Source: Saccharospirillum alexandrii (lineage in GTDB: Bacteria > Pseudomonadota > Gammaproteobacteria > Pseudomonadales > Natronospirillaceae). From it: a DNA stretch of 64,000 nt. The DNA is taken from positions 1,480,749 through 1,544,748 of the forward strand of contig NZ_RCIP01000001.1 in assembly GCF_004000275.1 (NCBI RefSeq). The letters run 5' to 3'. The position numbers were made by a program, and so were the translations under genes. Positions 1 to 9,312 of the stretch are shown here, one piece after another. The notes under the pieces were generated by a model. It saw nothing but the letters and a program-made list of their open reading frames with translations, ran no database searches and had not been told where the DNA came from. How positions within the stretch are numbered: position 1 is the first letter of the stretch; the number at the start of each line of letters is the position of its first letter.

Positions 1-31
1 GTTTGGACAGTGACGCCACTGCCGAAAACGC

Positions 32-730
32 TTATTCGGCCCAGTACACAGACACCGGTGTCTGGTCTTGCTTCAGCACGCTGCGAACCGGTAGCTCGGT
101 GACGGGCCCGTCAACCAGGGCAGCTTCAAGCACCGGTTTCTTACCGGCACCGGTCAGGTGCAATACGATCCAGTCGCTGCGCAGAATGCGTTGCAGCGTC
201 AGCGTCATGCGCGGGTGTGGTGCGGTCTTGGGCACCACCGCACAACAGTCGCTGTGCAGGCCGGCATCGAGGGCTTTTGCCAGAGTATCTGCACCCGGGA
301 AGAACGACGCGGTGTGGCCGTCTTCTCCCATGCCCAGAATCGATACGGTTAGCCGATCGGGCAAGGCGGCCAGTGCCTTGTTCAATTCCGACTCGGCTTC
401 AAAGGGCGACTCAGCCGCCGTTTTGTGCGGAATAAAACGCGCGACGGCGGCCTTGTTTTGCAGCAAGTGGGTGCGCACCAGTTTTTCATTGCTGTCGTCG
501 TGGTCAGGCGAGACCCAGCGTTCATCCACCAGGGTAACGGTCACCTTGCTCCAGTCGAGATCCGCCTGGCTCAGTGCCTGAAACAGGGCCACCGGGGTGC
601 GCCCGCCTGATACCGCCAGCCCGGCCTCACCTTTGGCTTCAATGTCGGCCTTGAGGCGGGTCAGTATGTCACCGGCCAGGGCGTCGGTCAGCGCATCACG
701 GCTGTCGAAATCGTGTTGTGTCATGGTCAT
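32..730 (-). CDS. pgl: 6-phosphogluconolactonase
   Basis: Hydrolyses 6-phosphogluconolactone to 6-phosphogluconate, the step after Zwf in the Entner-Doudoroff and pentose phosphate routes; cytoplasmic. The 232-residue protein has the NagB/Pgl-fold signatures: an early AVSGGRTP phosphate-binding loop, VDERWV, and GMGEDGHTASFFPG around residue 135-150, and is of normal family length. Start chosen at the first ATG of ATGACCATG because GGAG lies about 9 nt before it. It follows zwf with a 12 nt gap, so the two are almost certainly cotranscribed. The next gene of the operon (eda in pseudomonads) would lie beyond the left edge; the 31 bases remaining there show nothing recognisable. Confidence 0.96.
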   Translation of the reverse strand: MTMTQHDFDSRDALTDALAGDILTRLKADIEAKGEAGLAVSGGRTPVALFQALSQADLDWSKVTVTLVDERWVSPDHDDSNEKLVRTHLLQNKAAVARFIPHKTAAESPFEAESELNKALAALPDRLTVSILGMGEDGHTASFFPGADTLAKALDAGLHSDCCAVVPKTAPHPRMTLTLQRILRSDWIVLHLTGAGKKPVLEAALVDGPVTELPVRSVLKQDQTPVSVYWAE

Positions 731-742
731 GGTGCAGGCTCC

Positions 743-2224
743 TTAATTGGTTTCGTGCCAGCTGCGGCCATCGCGCGCCACCAGTTCAAACGCCGCTTGC
801 GGGCCCCAGCTTCCTGCCGGATACACGTGCGGATCAACCGTAGCGGTCGCCCAGCTGTCCAGTATGGCGTCAGCCCAAACCCAGGCAGCTTCAACTTCAT
901 CGCGATGCACAAAGAGAGTCGAGTTGCCGCGTATTACATCGAGAATCAACCGTTCATAGGCTTCAGGCACGCGTGAATCCGCGATGCGGTCGGGCAGCGT
1001 CAGGTTCAAGGTCACGGGAGTAACCTCCATGCCTTCGCCCAGGCCGGGCAGCTTGTTCATCATGTACAGCTGAATGGATTCTTCGGGCTGCAAACGGATT
1101 ACCAGCTTGTTCGGGCTCATGTTGGCGGTGCCGGGGAAAATGGAATGCGGCACGTCTTTAAACTGAATCACAATTTCACTGTAGCGAGCGGGCAGGCGTT
1201 TGCCGGTACGCAGATAAAACGGCACACCGCGCCAGCGCCAGTTGTGAATATCGGCGCGAATGGCAACAAACGTTTCGGTTTGCGAGTCGGGCACGCCGCC
1301 TTCCTCTTCCTTGTAGCCCGGCACCTTGCGGCCATCCATATTGCCCGCCGTGTATTGGGCCCGCACGGTGTTGCGCCGCACCCGGTCAACCGACATCTTC
1401 TTCAGTGATTTCAGGACTTTGAGTTTTTCCGCCCGGACCGCTTCGGCATCCAGCGAAACGGGCACGCCCATGGCCACCAGGCTGAGCAATTGCAGCAAGT
1501 GGTTCTGAATCATGTCGCGCAGGGCGCCGGAGTCATCGTAGTAACCCCAGCGGCCTTCCACACCGACGGTTTCGGCCACGGTGATCTGCACGTTGTCGAT
1601 GTGGGCATTGGTCCAGACCGGTTCGAACAGCGCATTGGCAAAGCGAACCGCGAGCAGGTTTTGCACGGTTTCCTTGCCGAGGTAATGGTCGATGCGATAG
1701 ATGTTCTTCTCGGGGAACGAACGGGCAACGGCATCATTGATGGTTTTGGACGATTCCAGGCTTTTGCCGATGGGCTTTTCCATTACCACCCGGGTGCGGT
1801 CGCTGACCAGACCGGCAGCGGCCAGATTGTCAGTGATATCGCCAAAGAAGTCGGGCGCGGTCGACATATAGTAAACGGTGTCGTTCTGAGTGAAGGATTT
1901 GCCCAGCGCCTTCTTTAACAGTTTGAAGCTGTCGAGATTGCGGGCGTCAACGGCGACGTAGTTCAGGCGATCCTTAAACCGTTCCCAGACGGCTTCGTCC
2001 CAGCAATCTGGGTCGCCGAACTCGTCGATGCCCTGGCGAACCATTTCGATGTAGCCATCGCGGCCGATGTCGGTCCGGGAAGCGCCGATGACCTGAGTGC
2101 CCTCGCACAAATAACCGCCCCGATCGAGGTTGTACAGCGCAGGCAGCAGTTTGCGTATGGCCAGATCGCCATTGCCGCCGAAAATAACGACGTTACAAGG
2201 GAAACAGGTCGTGTTGTGTTGCAT
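743..2224 (-). CDS. zwf: Glucose-6-phosphate 1-dehydrogenase
   Basis: Oxidises glucose 6-phosphate to 6-phosphogluconolactone with NAD(P)+, feeding the Entner-Doudoroff pathway. The 493-residue protein has an N-terminal Rossmann motif (VVIFGGNGDLAIRKLLPAL, residues 12-30) and the family active-site signature RIDHYLGKE near residue 178, and is of standard length. The start is supported by GGAG about 8 nt upstream. First gene of a zwf-pgl operon, divergent from hexR. HexR-type palindromes in the 314 bp between the two genes (2298-2314 and 2349-2362) suggest the usual derepression by 2-keto-3-deoxy-6-phosphogluconate. Confidence 0.97.
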   Translation of the reverse strand: MQHNTTCFPCNVVIFGGNGDLAIRKLLPALYNLDRGGYLCEGTQVIGASRTDIGRDGYIEMVRQGIDEFGDPDCWDEAVWERFKDRLNYVAVDARNLDSFKLLKKALGKSFTQNDTVYYMSTAPDFFGDITDNLAAAGLVSDRTRVVMEKPIGKSLESSKTINDAVARSFPEKNIYRIDHYLGKETVQNLLAVRFANALFEPVWTNAHIDNVQITVAETVGVEGRWGYYDDSGALRDMIQNHLLQLLSLVAMGVPVSLDAEAVRAEKLKVLKSLKKMSVDRVRRNTVRAQYTAGNMDGRKVPGYKEEEGGVPDSQTETFVAIRADIHNWRWRGVPFYLRTGKRLPARYSEIVIQFKDVPHSIFPGTANMSPNKLVIRLQPEESIQLYMMNKLPGLGEGMEVTPVTLNLTLPDRIADSRVPEAYERLILDVIRGNSTLFVHRDEVEAAWVWADAILDSWATATVDPHVYPAGSWGPQAAFELVARDGRSWHETN

Positions 2225-2297
2225 AGATCACTCCAGGTCAAATGCGGTTCCGGCGGGCTGAATGAGCCTGGCTGGTTGGCCGGGCAGGCACGCCGTG

Positions 2298-2314
2298 TTG
2301 TAATTTATTTTCAA
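2298..2314. promoter_or_regulatory. HexR-type operator 1 (zwf/hexR intergenic)
   Basis: TTGTAATTTATTTTCAA matches the gammaproteobacterial HexR palindrome (TTGTAATTAAATTACAA) at 14 of 17 positions by eye. It lies between divergent zwf and hexR, where HexR sites are found in related bacteria. The site is seen in the sequence; HexR binding is inferred. Confidence 0.6.
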
Positions 2315-2348
2315 TTTTACGGCAAAGAAAGCCCTATGTCGCCCATAT

Positions 2349-2362
2349 TTGTAATTTTACAA
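2349..2362. promoter_or_regulatory. HexR-type operator 2 (zwf/hexR intergenic)
   Basis: TTGTAATTTTACAA has perfect 6 bp arms (TTGTAA/TTACAA) but a spacer a few bases shorter than the classic HexR site. It lies about 50 bp from the first site and closer to hexR, which fits autoregulation. The shortened spacer lowers confidence. Confidence 0.5.
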
Positions 2363-2538
2363 CAATGTGAACGGCGACCATACTGGGTGTCAATCATGTC
2401 GTTATTAGGTCTGAGGGAAAAGATAGTCACACAGTGTGCTTTCGCCAGCGGGTTGAATTCCCTACAATCGCGAACACTCAACCCGGGGGGTTGGCGCGTT
2501 TGCAGCACCCCATGCAATCAACCAAGGATTGTCAGTCC

Positions 2539-3399
2539 ATGTCTGTGAACATTCTGGAGCGTCTCAAGTCCAACCCCAGTTGCCTGAGCAAAAGTGAGCG
2601 CAAGGTGGCCAACGTCATTCTTGAGGATCCGAACAAGGCGATTCGCTCCAGCATTGCCAGCCTGGCCAAAGCGGCCAACGTGTCAGAACCCACCGTAAAC
2701 CGCTTCTGCCGCAGCCTCGATTGCACCGGCTTCCCCGATTTCAAGCTGAAACTGGCCCAGTGCCTGGCCACCGGCACGCCCTACGTTAACCGCAATGTGG
2801 AATCGAGCGACAACGTCGAGGAATACAGCAGCAAGATATTCGAGGCGACGATGAGCGCCATCAGCGACGCCAAGCGCTCCATCGACCCCAATGCGCTGAG
2901 CCGCACAGTCGACGCCCTGGCCCAGGCGCGGCGCATTGAAATTTACGGTCTGGGCGCTTCCGGCAGTGTCGCCATGGACGCCCAGCACAAGCTGTTTCGC
3001 CTTAACACGCCCTGCGTTGCCTATATTGATGTGCTGCAACAGCGCATGGCGGCTGCGGCCACCAAGCCCGGCGATGTGGTCATCATTATCTCCAATACTG
3101 GCCGTACCATAGCGCTGGTCGAGACCGCTCGCATTGCCCGCGAGTCCGGCGCGACGGTGATCACCATCACCCAGCCGCACACGCCCCTGTCGGAAGAAAG
3201 CCATATTCTGCTCGGCGTCGACAGCCCGGAAAACACCGACATCTACACGCCCATGACCTCGCGCATCGTGCACCTGACCATCATTGATGTGCTCGCCACC
3301 GGCGTCATCCTCAAGCACGGCCCCGAGTTTCAGAGCCACCTGAAGCGCATCAAGGCCGCCCTGGCCGATACCCGGTTTAAATCACCCGACAGCGAATAA
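2539..3399 (+). CDS. hexR: HexR, RpiR-family regulator of central carbon metabolism
   Basis: DNA-binding regulator that in gammaproteobacteria controls zwf, edd, eda, gap and others, released by 2-keto-3-deoxy-6-phosphogluconate. The 286-residue protein has an N-terminal RpiR helix-turn-helix (about residues 1-77, including SLAKAANVSEPTVNRFCRSL) and a C-terminal SIS sugar-phosphate domain (about 120-260, IYGLGASGSVA and ISNTGRT). Start set at MSVNILERL with AAGGAT about 10 nt upstream; an in-frame ATG at 2434 would add 35 residues foreign to the family. Divergent from zwf. A short hairpin without a clear T-run (about 3431-3450) follows the stop. Confidence 0.93.
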   Translation: MSVNILERLKSNPSCLSKSERKVANVILEDPNKAIRSSIASLAKAANVSEPTVNRFCRSLDCTGFPDFKLKLAQCLATGTPYVNRNVESSDNVEEYSSKIFEATMSAISDAKRSIDPNALSRTVDALAQARRIEIYGLGASGSVAMDAQHKLFRLNTPCVAYIDVLQQRMAAAATKPGDVVIIISNTGRTIALVETARIARESGATVITITQPHTPLSEESHILLGVDSPENTDIYTPMTSRIVHLTIIDVLATGVILKHGPEFQSHLKRIKAALADTRFKSPDSE

Positions 3400-3486
3400 C
3401 AGCTGGCCCGCAACGACCCCACTCTCTTGCAGGCCTGAGCCCTCAGGTCTGTTGCTGCGTATCAGCGGTGTAAACACACACAAAGA

Positions 3487-3501
3487 TGTAATAAAACTAC
3501 A
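3487..3501. promoter_or_regulatory. HexR-type operator upstream of gapA
   Basis: TGTAATAAAACTACA matches the HexR core TGTAATTAAATTACA at 13 of 15 positions. It is about 300 bp before the gapA start and 50 bp before a good -10 hexamer (TATAAC, 3552-3557). gap genes are established HexR targets in pseudomonads and Shewanella; use of this site here is inferred. Confidence 0.6.
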
Positions 3502-3551
3502 AATAACTGTGAAATCTGTCCTGAAGCTGGCAGAATGCGCCCGTTTTGTTG

Positions 3552-3780
3552 TATAACTATGAAAGTTAGCTACACCGCAACTCGCCCACTAGACTGGGTA
3601 ACCACACCCACTGGCGAGATCAATCGGGGACGGTGCCGTTACGGCAGGGCTAGCAAAACCGACAACGAATTTCATCAGGCGCCTGCGGGCGGCTGATCTG
3701 GTCAGACGTCCCGGTGACACCGGGTTGCGACCAGACGAGCTTATTTAAAACAATCCGGCGGTGGCTCAAACACCGCCTCA
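3552..3780 (+). promoter_or_regulatory. gapA promoter candidate and structured 5' leader
   Basis: The 400 bp between hexR and gapA hold a TATAACT -10-like element (3552-3558), with no convincing -35, followed by at least four hairpins: CTCGCC/GGCGAG (3581-3618) enclosing TGGGT/ACCCA; TGCCG/CGGCA (3634-3646); TCTGGTC/GACCAGA (3697-3735) enclosing CCCGGT/ACCGGG; and GGCGGTG/CACCGCC (3759-3779), just before the Shine-Dalgarno AAGGAG (3789-3794). If transcription starts near 3564 the leader is about 235 nt. It matches no riboswitch class I know. Confidence 0.4.
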
Positions 3781-3800
3781 TTAACGCTAAGGAGCACACC

Positions 3801-4826
3801 ATGTCCAAGATCCGCGTTGCTATTAACGGTTATGGCCGCATCGGCCGCAATGTTCTGCGCGCCTTGTATGAAGCCAACCAGGCTGGCAAGGACTACCCGA
3901 TCGAGATCGTTGCCATCAACGACCTGGGTGATTCCAAAACCAACGCTCACCTGACCAAGTACGACACCGTTCACGGTCGTTTCGGCTTTGAGGTGACCTC
4001 CGACAACGAAGCGCTGTACGTCAACGGCGACAAAATCAGCATTTTCTCCGAGCGCAACCCGGCCGACCTGCCCTGGGGCAAGCTGAACGTGGATGTGGTG
4101 TACGAGTGCACCGGCCTGTTCGCCGACAAGACCAGCGCCAGCAAGCACATTGCCGCCGGCGCCAAGAAAGTCATCATCTCTGCTCCAGGCAAGGAAGTGG
4201 ACGCCACCGTGGTTTTCGGCGTCAACGACAGCATCCTGACCAGTGACATGACGGTCATTTCCAACGCTTCATGCACCACCAACTGCCTGGCACCCGTTGC
4301 CAAAGTATTGAGCGACGCCGTTGGCATTGAAAGCGGTCTGATGACCACGATTCACTCCTACACCAACGACCAGCGTCTGAGCGATGTCTATCACTCAGAC
4401 CTGTACCGCGCCCGCGCCGCTGCGTTGAACATGATCCCGACCAAGACCGGCGCCGCCGCTCTGGTTGGCAAGATTGTTCCGGCACTGGAAGGCAAGTTCG
4501 ACGGCATGGCCGTGCGTGTTCCGACCGCCAACGTATCGCTGGTTGACCTGACCTTCACCGCCAGCAAGGACGTCACTGTCGAGGGCATCAACAAAGCCAT
4601 CTCCGATGCCATTGCAGCCGACAAGAACCTGGCCAAGGTACTCGACGTCAACGTGGAACCGCTGGTGTCTTCCGACTATAACCACAACAGCTTCAGCTCG
4701 ATCTTTGACGCGACTCAAACCCGCGTTCAGGGTCGTCTGGTCAAGGTTATGTCCTGGTATGACAACGAATGGGGCTTCTCCAACCGTATGCTGGACAGCA
4801 CCGTTGCCCTGATGAACGCCAAGTAA
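3801..4826 (+). CDS. gapA: Glyceraldehyde-3-phosphate dehydrogenase, type I
   Basis: Converts glyceraldehyde 3-phosphate, NAD+ and phosphate to 1,3-bisphosphoglycerate. The 341-residue protein starts [17 protein letters not shown] (Rossmann loop) and carries the catalytic [12 protein letters not shown] motif with Cys158, then the catalytic-domain signature HSYTNDQ. Start chosen by AAGGAG 7 nt upstream; an in-frame ATG at 3714 would fall inside the structured leader and add 29 unrelated residues. It lies between hexR and pyk and is followed by a strong intrinsic terminator, so it is probably transcribed alone with its own regulated promoter. Confidence 0.97.
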   Translation: MSKIRVAINGYGRIGRNVLRALYEANQAGKDYPIEIVAINDLGDSKTNAHLTKYDTVHGRFGFEVTSDNEALYVNGDKISIFSERNPADLPWGKLNVDVVYECTGLFADKTSASKHIAAGAKKVIISAPGKEVDATVVFGVNDSILTSDMTVISNASCTTNCLAPVAKVLSDAVGIESGLMTTIHSYTNDQRLSDVYHSDLYRARAAALNMIPTKTGAAALVGKIVPALEGKFDGMAVRVPTANVSLVDLTFTASKDVTVEGINKAISDAIAADKNLAKVLDVNVEPLVSSDYNHNSFSSIFDATQTRVQGRLVKVMSWYDNEWGFSNRMLDSTVALMNAK

Positions 4827-4832
4827 GTCCCC

Positions 4833-4863
4833 CAGAAAAGCCCGGTTGACCCGGGCTTTTCTG
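4833..4863 (+). terminator. Intrinsic terminator after gapA
   Basis: Perfect 13 bp stem CAGAAAAGCCCGG / CCGGGCTTTTCTG with a 5 nt loop, beginning 6 nt after the gapA stop. The T-run lies inside the descending arm. Confidence 0.85.
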
Positions 4864-4918
4864 CGAGTAAAGATCTGAGTGTCACAGCCAGACCCGACAA
4901 CAAGAGATCAGAGATACC

Positions 4919-6361
4919 ATGAGACGTACCAAAATCGTCACCACCCTGGGCCCAGCCACCGATCGCGATGGCGTGCTTGAAAAACTGATTCTTGCGGGCG
5001 CCAACGTCGTTCGCCTGAACTTTTCGCACGGCAGCCCGGAAGATCATCAGCGTCGTGCCGATGAAGTTCACGCCATTGCGAAAAAGCACGGTCTTCACGT
5101 CGGTATACTCGGCGACCTGCAAGGCCCGAAAATCCGCATTGCCCGCTTTAAGGACACCAAAGTCCAGCTCGAAGACGGCCAGGCATTCATACTCGATGTC
5201 GACTTCGACAAAAACGCCGGTGATGCCACCCGGGTTGGCATCGACTACCCGGAACTGGCCGCCGACAGCAAGCCCGGCGACATCTACTTGCTGGATGATG
5301 GCCGGGTAAAGGTTCAGGTCGATAAAGTGGAAGGCAACGCCGTTCACACGACCGTGACCCAGGGCGGCCCGCTGTCGAACAACAAGGGCATCAACAAGCT
5401 GGGCGGTGGCTTGTCGGCCAAGGCACTGACCGAGAAAGACAAGGCAGACATCAAGACCGCAGCGGCCATTGGTGTTGACTACATCGCCGTGTCATTTCCG
5501 CGCAATGCCGAAGACATGAACGAAGCCCGTCAGCTGCTGGCCGAAGCCGGTTCAACAGCAGAGATCGTGGCTAAGCTGGAACGTGCCGAAGCGGTGCTGG
5601 ACCACGACAACCTCGATCGCATTATCCTCGCGTCCGATGTCGTCATGGTCGCGCGTGGCGACCTGGGCGTTGAAATTGGCGACCCGGCGCTGATCAGCGT
5701 GCAGAAGCACATCATCAAGCGGGCCCGGACACTCGACCGTGTTGTGATTACCGCCACCCAGATGATGGAGTCGATGATCGACAACCCGTTCCCAACCCGG
5801 GCGGAAGTGTTCGACGTGGCGAACGCGGTACTCGATGGCACCGATGCCGTGATGTGTTCTGCTGAGACCGCCGCTGGCGACTACCCGGTGGAAACCGTGA
5901 AAGCGATGAACGATGTCTGCCTGGGTGCCGAGAAGCACCCGCTGACAACGCAGTCGCGCCACCGGGTGAACACAGAGTTCCACCGCATCGATGAAGCCAT
6001 TGCGATGTCGGTGATGTACACCGCCAACCACCTGAAGGGCGTGAAAGCCATTGTCTGTATGACCGAATCGGGCTCGACGCCGCGCTGGATGTCGCGCATC
6101 AGCTCTGGCATGCCGATCTACGCCATGACCCGTCAGGAGCTGACTCAGCGCAAGTGCGCGTTGTATCGGGGTGTGGAAGCCATCGCCTTTGACGTCTCCG
6201 CCGGCCCGATCGAACAGGTTAACAAGCGCGCGGTGGATGAACTCAAGCATCGCGGCATTGTCAAGGACGGTGATCTGGTGCTGCTCAGCTACGGCGATCA
6301 CCAGGGTGTGCATGGTGGCACCAATACTCTTAAGATTGTCAGCGTTGGGAATATCCTGTAA
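4919..6361 (+). CDS. pyk: Pyruvate kinase
   Basis: Transfers phosphate from phosphoenolpyruvate to ADP. The 480-residue protein opens with [19 protein letters not shown] and LNFSHG, has a B-domain, the LERAEAV active-site lysine region, the [13 protein letters not shown] motif near residue 243 and the TATQMMESM motif, so both substrate-binding and catalytic segments are intact. Closer in length and sequence to the PykA type than to PykF, but I do not separate the isozymes firmly. Preceded by the gapA terminator and followed by its own, so probably monocistronic. Confidence 0.95.
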   Translation: MRRTKIVTTLGPATDRDGVLEKLILAGANVVRLNFSHGSPEDHQRRADEVHAIAKKHGLHVGILGDLQGPKIRIARFKDTKVQLEDGQAFILDVDFDKNAGDATRVGIDYPELAADSKPGDIYLLDDGRVKVQVDKVEGNAVHTTVTQGGPLSNNKGINKLGGGLSAKALTEKDKADIKTAAAIGVDYIAVSFPRNAEDMNEARQLLAEAGSTAEIVAKLERAEAVLDHDNLDRIILASDVVMVARGDLGVEIGDPALISVQKHIIKRARTLDRVVITATQMMESMIDNPFPTRAEVFDVANAVLDGTDAVMCSAETAAGDYPVETVKAMNDVCLGAEKHPLTTQSRHRVNTEFHRIDEAIAMSVMYTANHLKGVKAIVCMTESGSTPRWMSRISSGMPIYAMTRQELTQRKCALYRGVEAIAFDVSAGPIEQVNKRAVDELKHRGIVKDGDLVLLSYGDHQGVHGGTNTLKIVSVGNIL

Positions 6362-6405
6362 AAAGGGCGGCCACGATCGCGATGACCATCTAAAGCGACA
6401 ATTCA

Positions 6406-6431
6406 AAACGGCAGCCCTGTGGCTGCCGTTT
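6406..6431 (+). terminator. Intrinsic terminator after pyk
   Basis: AAACGGCAGCC / GGCTGCCGTTT stem with a CTGT loop, 44 nt after the pyk stop. Confidence 0.8.
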
Positions 6432-6440
6432 GTTGTTTCA

Positions 6441-6489
6441 GGGTTAGCAAAAAGCGAAATTTCGCCAGAATGCGAAATCACGCTAACCC
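6441..6489. promoter_or_regulatory. Nested palindromes upstream of aceEF (candidate operator)
   Basis: An 8 bp perfect inverted repeat GGGTTAGC (6441-6448) / GCTAACCC (6482-6489) encloses a 12 bp perfect palindrome GCGAAATTTCGC (6454-6465) and a further half-site GCGAAAT (6472-6478). It sits about 130-180 bp before aceE, where a pyruvate dehydrogenase promoter is expected. It does not resemble the E. coli PdhR box. The regulator is unknown. Confidence 0.4.
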
Positions 6490-6618
6490 GGCCACAAGCT
6501 GACAATAGTAGGCTAGAGTTACACCATTATTTCAAACGGGCCAGTGCTTATCACACCGGCTCGCAACTTGTGAATCTACTCTGATGATTCAACCCATAGG
6601 GGAAGAGGTCTGAACTTT

Positions 6619-9276
6619 ATGGAACACGATATCGATCCGATTGAAACGCAGGAATGGCTTGATGCCCTGGCATCGGTTATGCGTGAAGAAGGCAATGACC
6701 GCGCGCAGTTCCTGCTCAAGCGTTTGTCCGACAACATCACCAAGGGCGGTCCGGATGTTCCCTTTGCGCTGAACACACCGTTCCGCAACACCATTACCCT
6801 GGACGAAGAACCCAAGTACCCGGGCGACAACGACATGGAGCGTAAGATCCGCGCCATGATTCGCTGGAACGCCGTGGCCATGGTAGTTCGCGCCAACAAG
6901 AGCGGTGATGAACTGGGCGGTCACATTTCCAGCTTTCAGTCCTCGGCCACTCTGTACGACATGGGTTTCAACCATTTCTGGCGCGCCCCGACCGATACCC
7001 ACCCGGGTGACATGGTTTATTTCCAGGGCCACATTTCGCCGGGCATTTATGCGCGGTCCTTCGTTGAAGGCCGGCTGTCGGAAGAGCAGCTCGACAACTT
7101 CCGCCGTGAAGTCGACGGCAAGGGTCTGTCTTCCTACCCCCACCCCTGGCTGATGCCCGATTACTGGCAATTCCCGACTGTTTCGATGGGGCTTGGCCCG
7201 ATTCAGGCGATTTACCAGGCGCACGTCATGCGTTACCTGGAAAACCGTGGCGAAATCGACAAGGGCGGCAAGGTTTGGGCTTTCCTCGGCGATGGCGAAA
7301 CCGACGAGCCGGAATCACTGGGTGCCATTTCACTGGCCGGTCGTGAACACCTCGACAACCTCAACTTCGTCATTAACTGCAACCTGCAGCGCCTCGATGG
7401 GCCGGTCCGCGGTAACGGCAAGATCATCCAGGAACTGGAAGGCATGTTCCGCGGTGCCGGCTGGAACGTCATCAAGGTAGTCTGGGGTCGTCAGTGGGAC
7501 AAACTGTTCGCCAAAGACAGCAAGGGCCTACTGCAGAAGCGCATGGACGAAGTCGTCGATGGCGAACTGCAGGCGTTCAAATCGCACGGTGGTGCCTACA
7601 CCCGCGAACATTTCTTCGGCAAGTACCCGGAACTGGCCGAGATGGTCAAGGATATGAGCGACGAAGACATCTACCGCATGAACCGCGGTGGCCACGACCC
7701 CTATAAGGTCTATGCGGCCTTCGATCGCGCTGTGAACGACAACAACGGTCAGCCGACGGTCATTCTCGCGCACACCGTCAAGGGTTACGGCATTGAAGCC
7801 GGTGAAGGCAAGAACGCCACGCACTCCCTGAAAAAGTTGAGCGTTGACGATCTGAAAACCTTCCGCGACCGCTGTGGTGTGCCGATTTCCGATGAAGAGT
7901 TGGAAGCAGGCAAGATTCCGTTCTACCGCCCGGACGAAAACAGCCCGGAAATGCAGTACATCCGCAAGCACCGCAATGACCTCGGCGGCTACATTCCAAT
8001 GCGTCGCCAGACCGCCAAAGAGCAGTTGAAGGTGCCGTCGCTGGAATCGTTCGAAGCGCTGACCAAAGACAGCGGCGATCGTGAAATCTCGACCACCATG
8101 ACTTTTGTGCGCTTGATTTCAACGCTGATGAAAGACAAGAACATCGGCGACCGCATCGTGCCGATCGTTCCGGACGAAGCCCGTACCTTCGGTATGGAAG
8201 GTCTGTTCCGTCAGTTCGGTATCTATTCACCCAATGGCCAGCTGTACATCCCTCAGGATAAAGGCCAGGTGATGTGGTACAAGGAAGACGTTAAGGGTCA
8301 GATCCTGCAAGAAGGCATCAACGAAAGTGGCGCATTCAGCTCCTGGCTGGCGGCCGCAACGGCTTACAGCACTTACAACCGCCAGCTGATTCCGTTCTAC
8401 ATCTACTATTCAATGTTCGGCTTCCAGCGCGTGGGCGATTTGTCCTGGGCTGCCGGTGACCTCCAGGCGCGTGGCTTCCTGATCGGTGCCACCTCGGGCC
8501 GCACCACCCTGAACGGCGAAGGCCTGCAGCACCAGGATGGCCACAGCCACGTACTGGCCGGCACCATTCCGAACTGCGTCACCTACGACTGCACCTATGG
8601 CTACGAACTGGTCACCATCGTTCAGGAAGGCATGAAGCGCATGGTTGAAGACCAGGAAAACGTCTTCTACTACATCACGACGCTGAACGAGAACTACCAC
8701 AACCCGGGTCTCGATGAGGCGATGGTCGATGGCATCAAGCGCGGCATGTACCTGCTTGAAGACGGCGTCAAGAAAGGCAAGAAGGCGGTTCAGTTGTTTG
8801 GCTCCGGCTCCATCCTTCAGGAAGTACGGGCCGCTGCCACCCTGCTGCGCGATGACTTTGGCGTGCAGGCCGATGTCTGGGCCGTCACCAGCTACAACGA
8901 ACTGACCCGCGATGGCCTGAACACCGACCGCGACAACCTGCTGAACCCGGAACGCGACAAGAAGAAGTCGTACGTGACCGAGATGCTGGAAAGCCGCCGT
9001 GGTCCGGTGATTGCCGCCAGCGATTACATGAAAAACTACGCCAACCAGATCCGTAAGTGGGTTCCGCACAACTACCACGTGCTGGGTACCGACGGCTTTG
9101 GCCGCAGCGACTCGCGCGAGAAATTGCGTCACTTCTTTGAAGTCGACCGTTACTGGATCGTTGTCGCCGCTCTGAACGCCCTCGCGGAAGAAGGCACTGT
9201 TGATGCGAAAGACGTCACCAAGGCGCTGAAACAGTTCAACCTCGACCCCAACAAACCCAACCCGGCGCTGTCTTGA
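6619..9276 (+). CDS. aceE: Pyruvate dehydrogenase E1 component (homodimeric type)
   Basis: Thiamine-diphosphate enzyme that decarboxylates pyruvate and acetylates the lipoyl groups of E2. The 885-residue protein is the standard length of single-chain AceE. It contains the ThDP fold with FLGDGETDEPES followed by the NLNFVINCNLQRLDGPVRGN segment (about residues 220-270, split here for readability) and the GLQHQDGHSH region in the C-terminal half. A GGGAAGAGG ribosome-binding stretch lies about 10 nt before the ATG. It is followed after 36 nt by aceF; lpdA is not in the window. Confidence 0.97.
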   Translation: MEHDIDPIETQEWLDALASVMREEGNDRAQFLLKRLSDNITKGGPDVPFALNTPFRNTITLDEEPKYPGDNDMERKIRAMIRWNAVAMVVRANKSGDELGGHISSFQSSATLYDMGFNHFWRAPTDTHPGDMVYFQGHISPGIYARSFVEGRLSEEQLDNFRREVDGKGLSSYPHPWLMPDYWQFPTVSMGLGPIQAIYQAHVMRYLENRGEIDKGGKVWAFLGDGETDEPESLGAISLAGREHLDNLNFVINCNLQRLDGPVRGNGKIIQELEGMFRGAGWNVIKVVWGRQWDKLFAKDSKGLLQKRMDEVVDGELQAFKSHGGAYTREHFFGKYPELAEMVKDMSDEDIYRMNRGGHDPYKVYAAFDRAVNDNNGQPTVILAHTVKGYGIEAGEGKNATHSLKKLSVDDLKTFRDRCGVPISDEELEAGKIPFYRPDENSPEMQYIRKHRNDLGGYIPMRRQTAKEQLKVPSLESFEALTKDSGDREISTTMTFVRLISTLMKDKNIGDRIVPIVPDEARTFGMEGLFRQFGIYSPNGQLYIPQDKGQVMWYKEDVKGQILQEGINESGAFSSWLAAATAYSTYNRQLIPFYIYYSMFGFQRVGDLSWAAGDLQARGFLIGATSGRTTLNGEGLQHQDGHSHVLAGTIPNCVTYDCTYGYELVTIVQEGMKRMVEDQENVFYYITTLNENYHNPGLDEAMVDGIKRGMYLLEDGVKKGKKAVQLFGSGSILQEVRAAATLLRDDFGVQADVWAVTSYNELTRDGLNTDRDNLLNPERDKKKSYVTEMLESRRGPVIAASDYMKNYANQIRKWVPHNYHVLGTDGFGRSDSREKLRHFFEVDRYWIVVAALNALAEEGTVDAKDVTKALKQFNLDPNKPNPALS

Positions 9277-9312
9277 TCGGGTACAGGATACGAGCGGATT
9301 TAGGAGTCATAC

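Noticed and set aside
2434-2538. Longer HexR starting at 2434
   Set aside because: Adds 35 residues unlike any HexR, and the ATG at 2539 has a ribosome-binding site and the family N-terminus.
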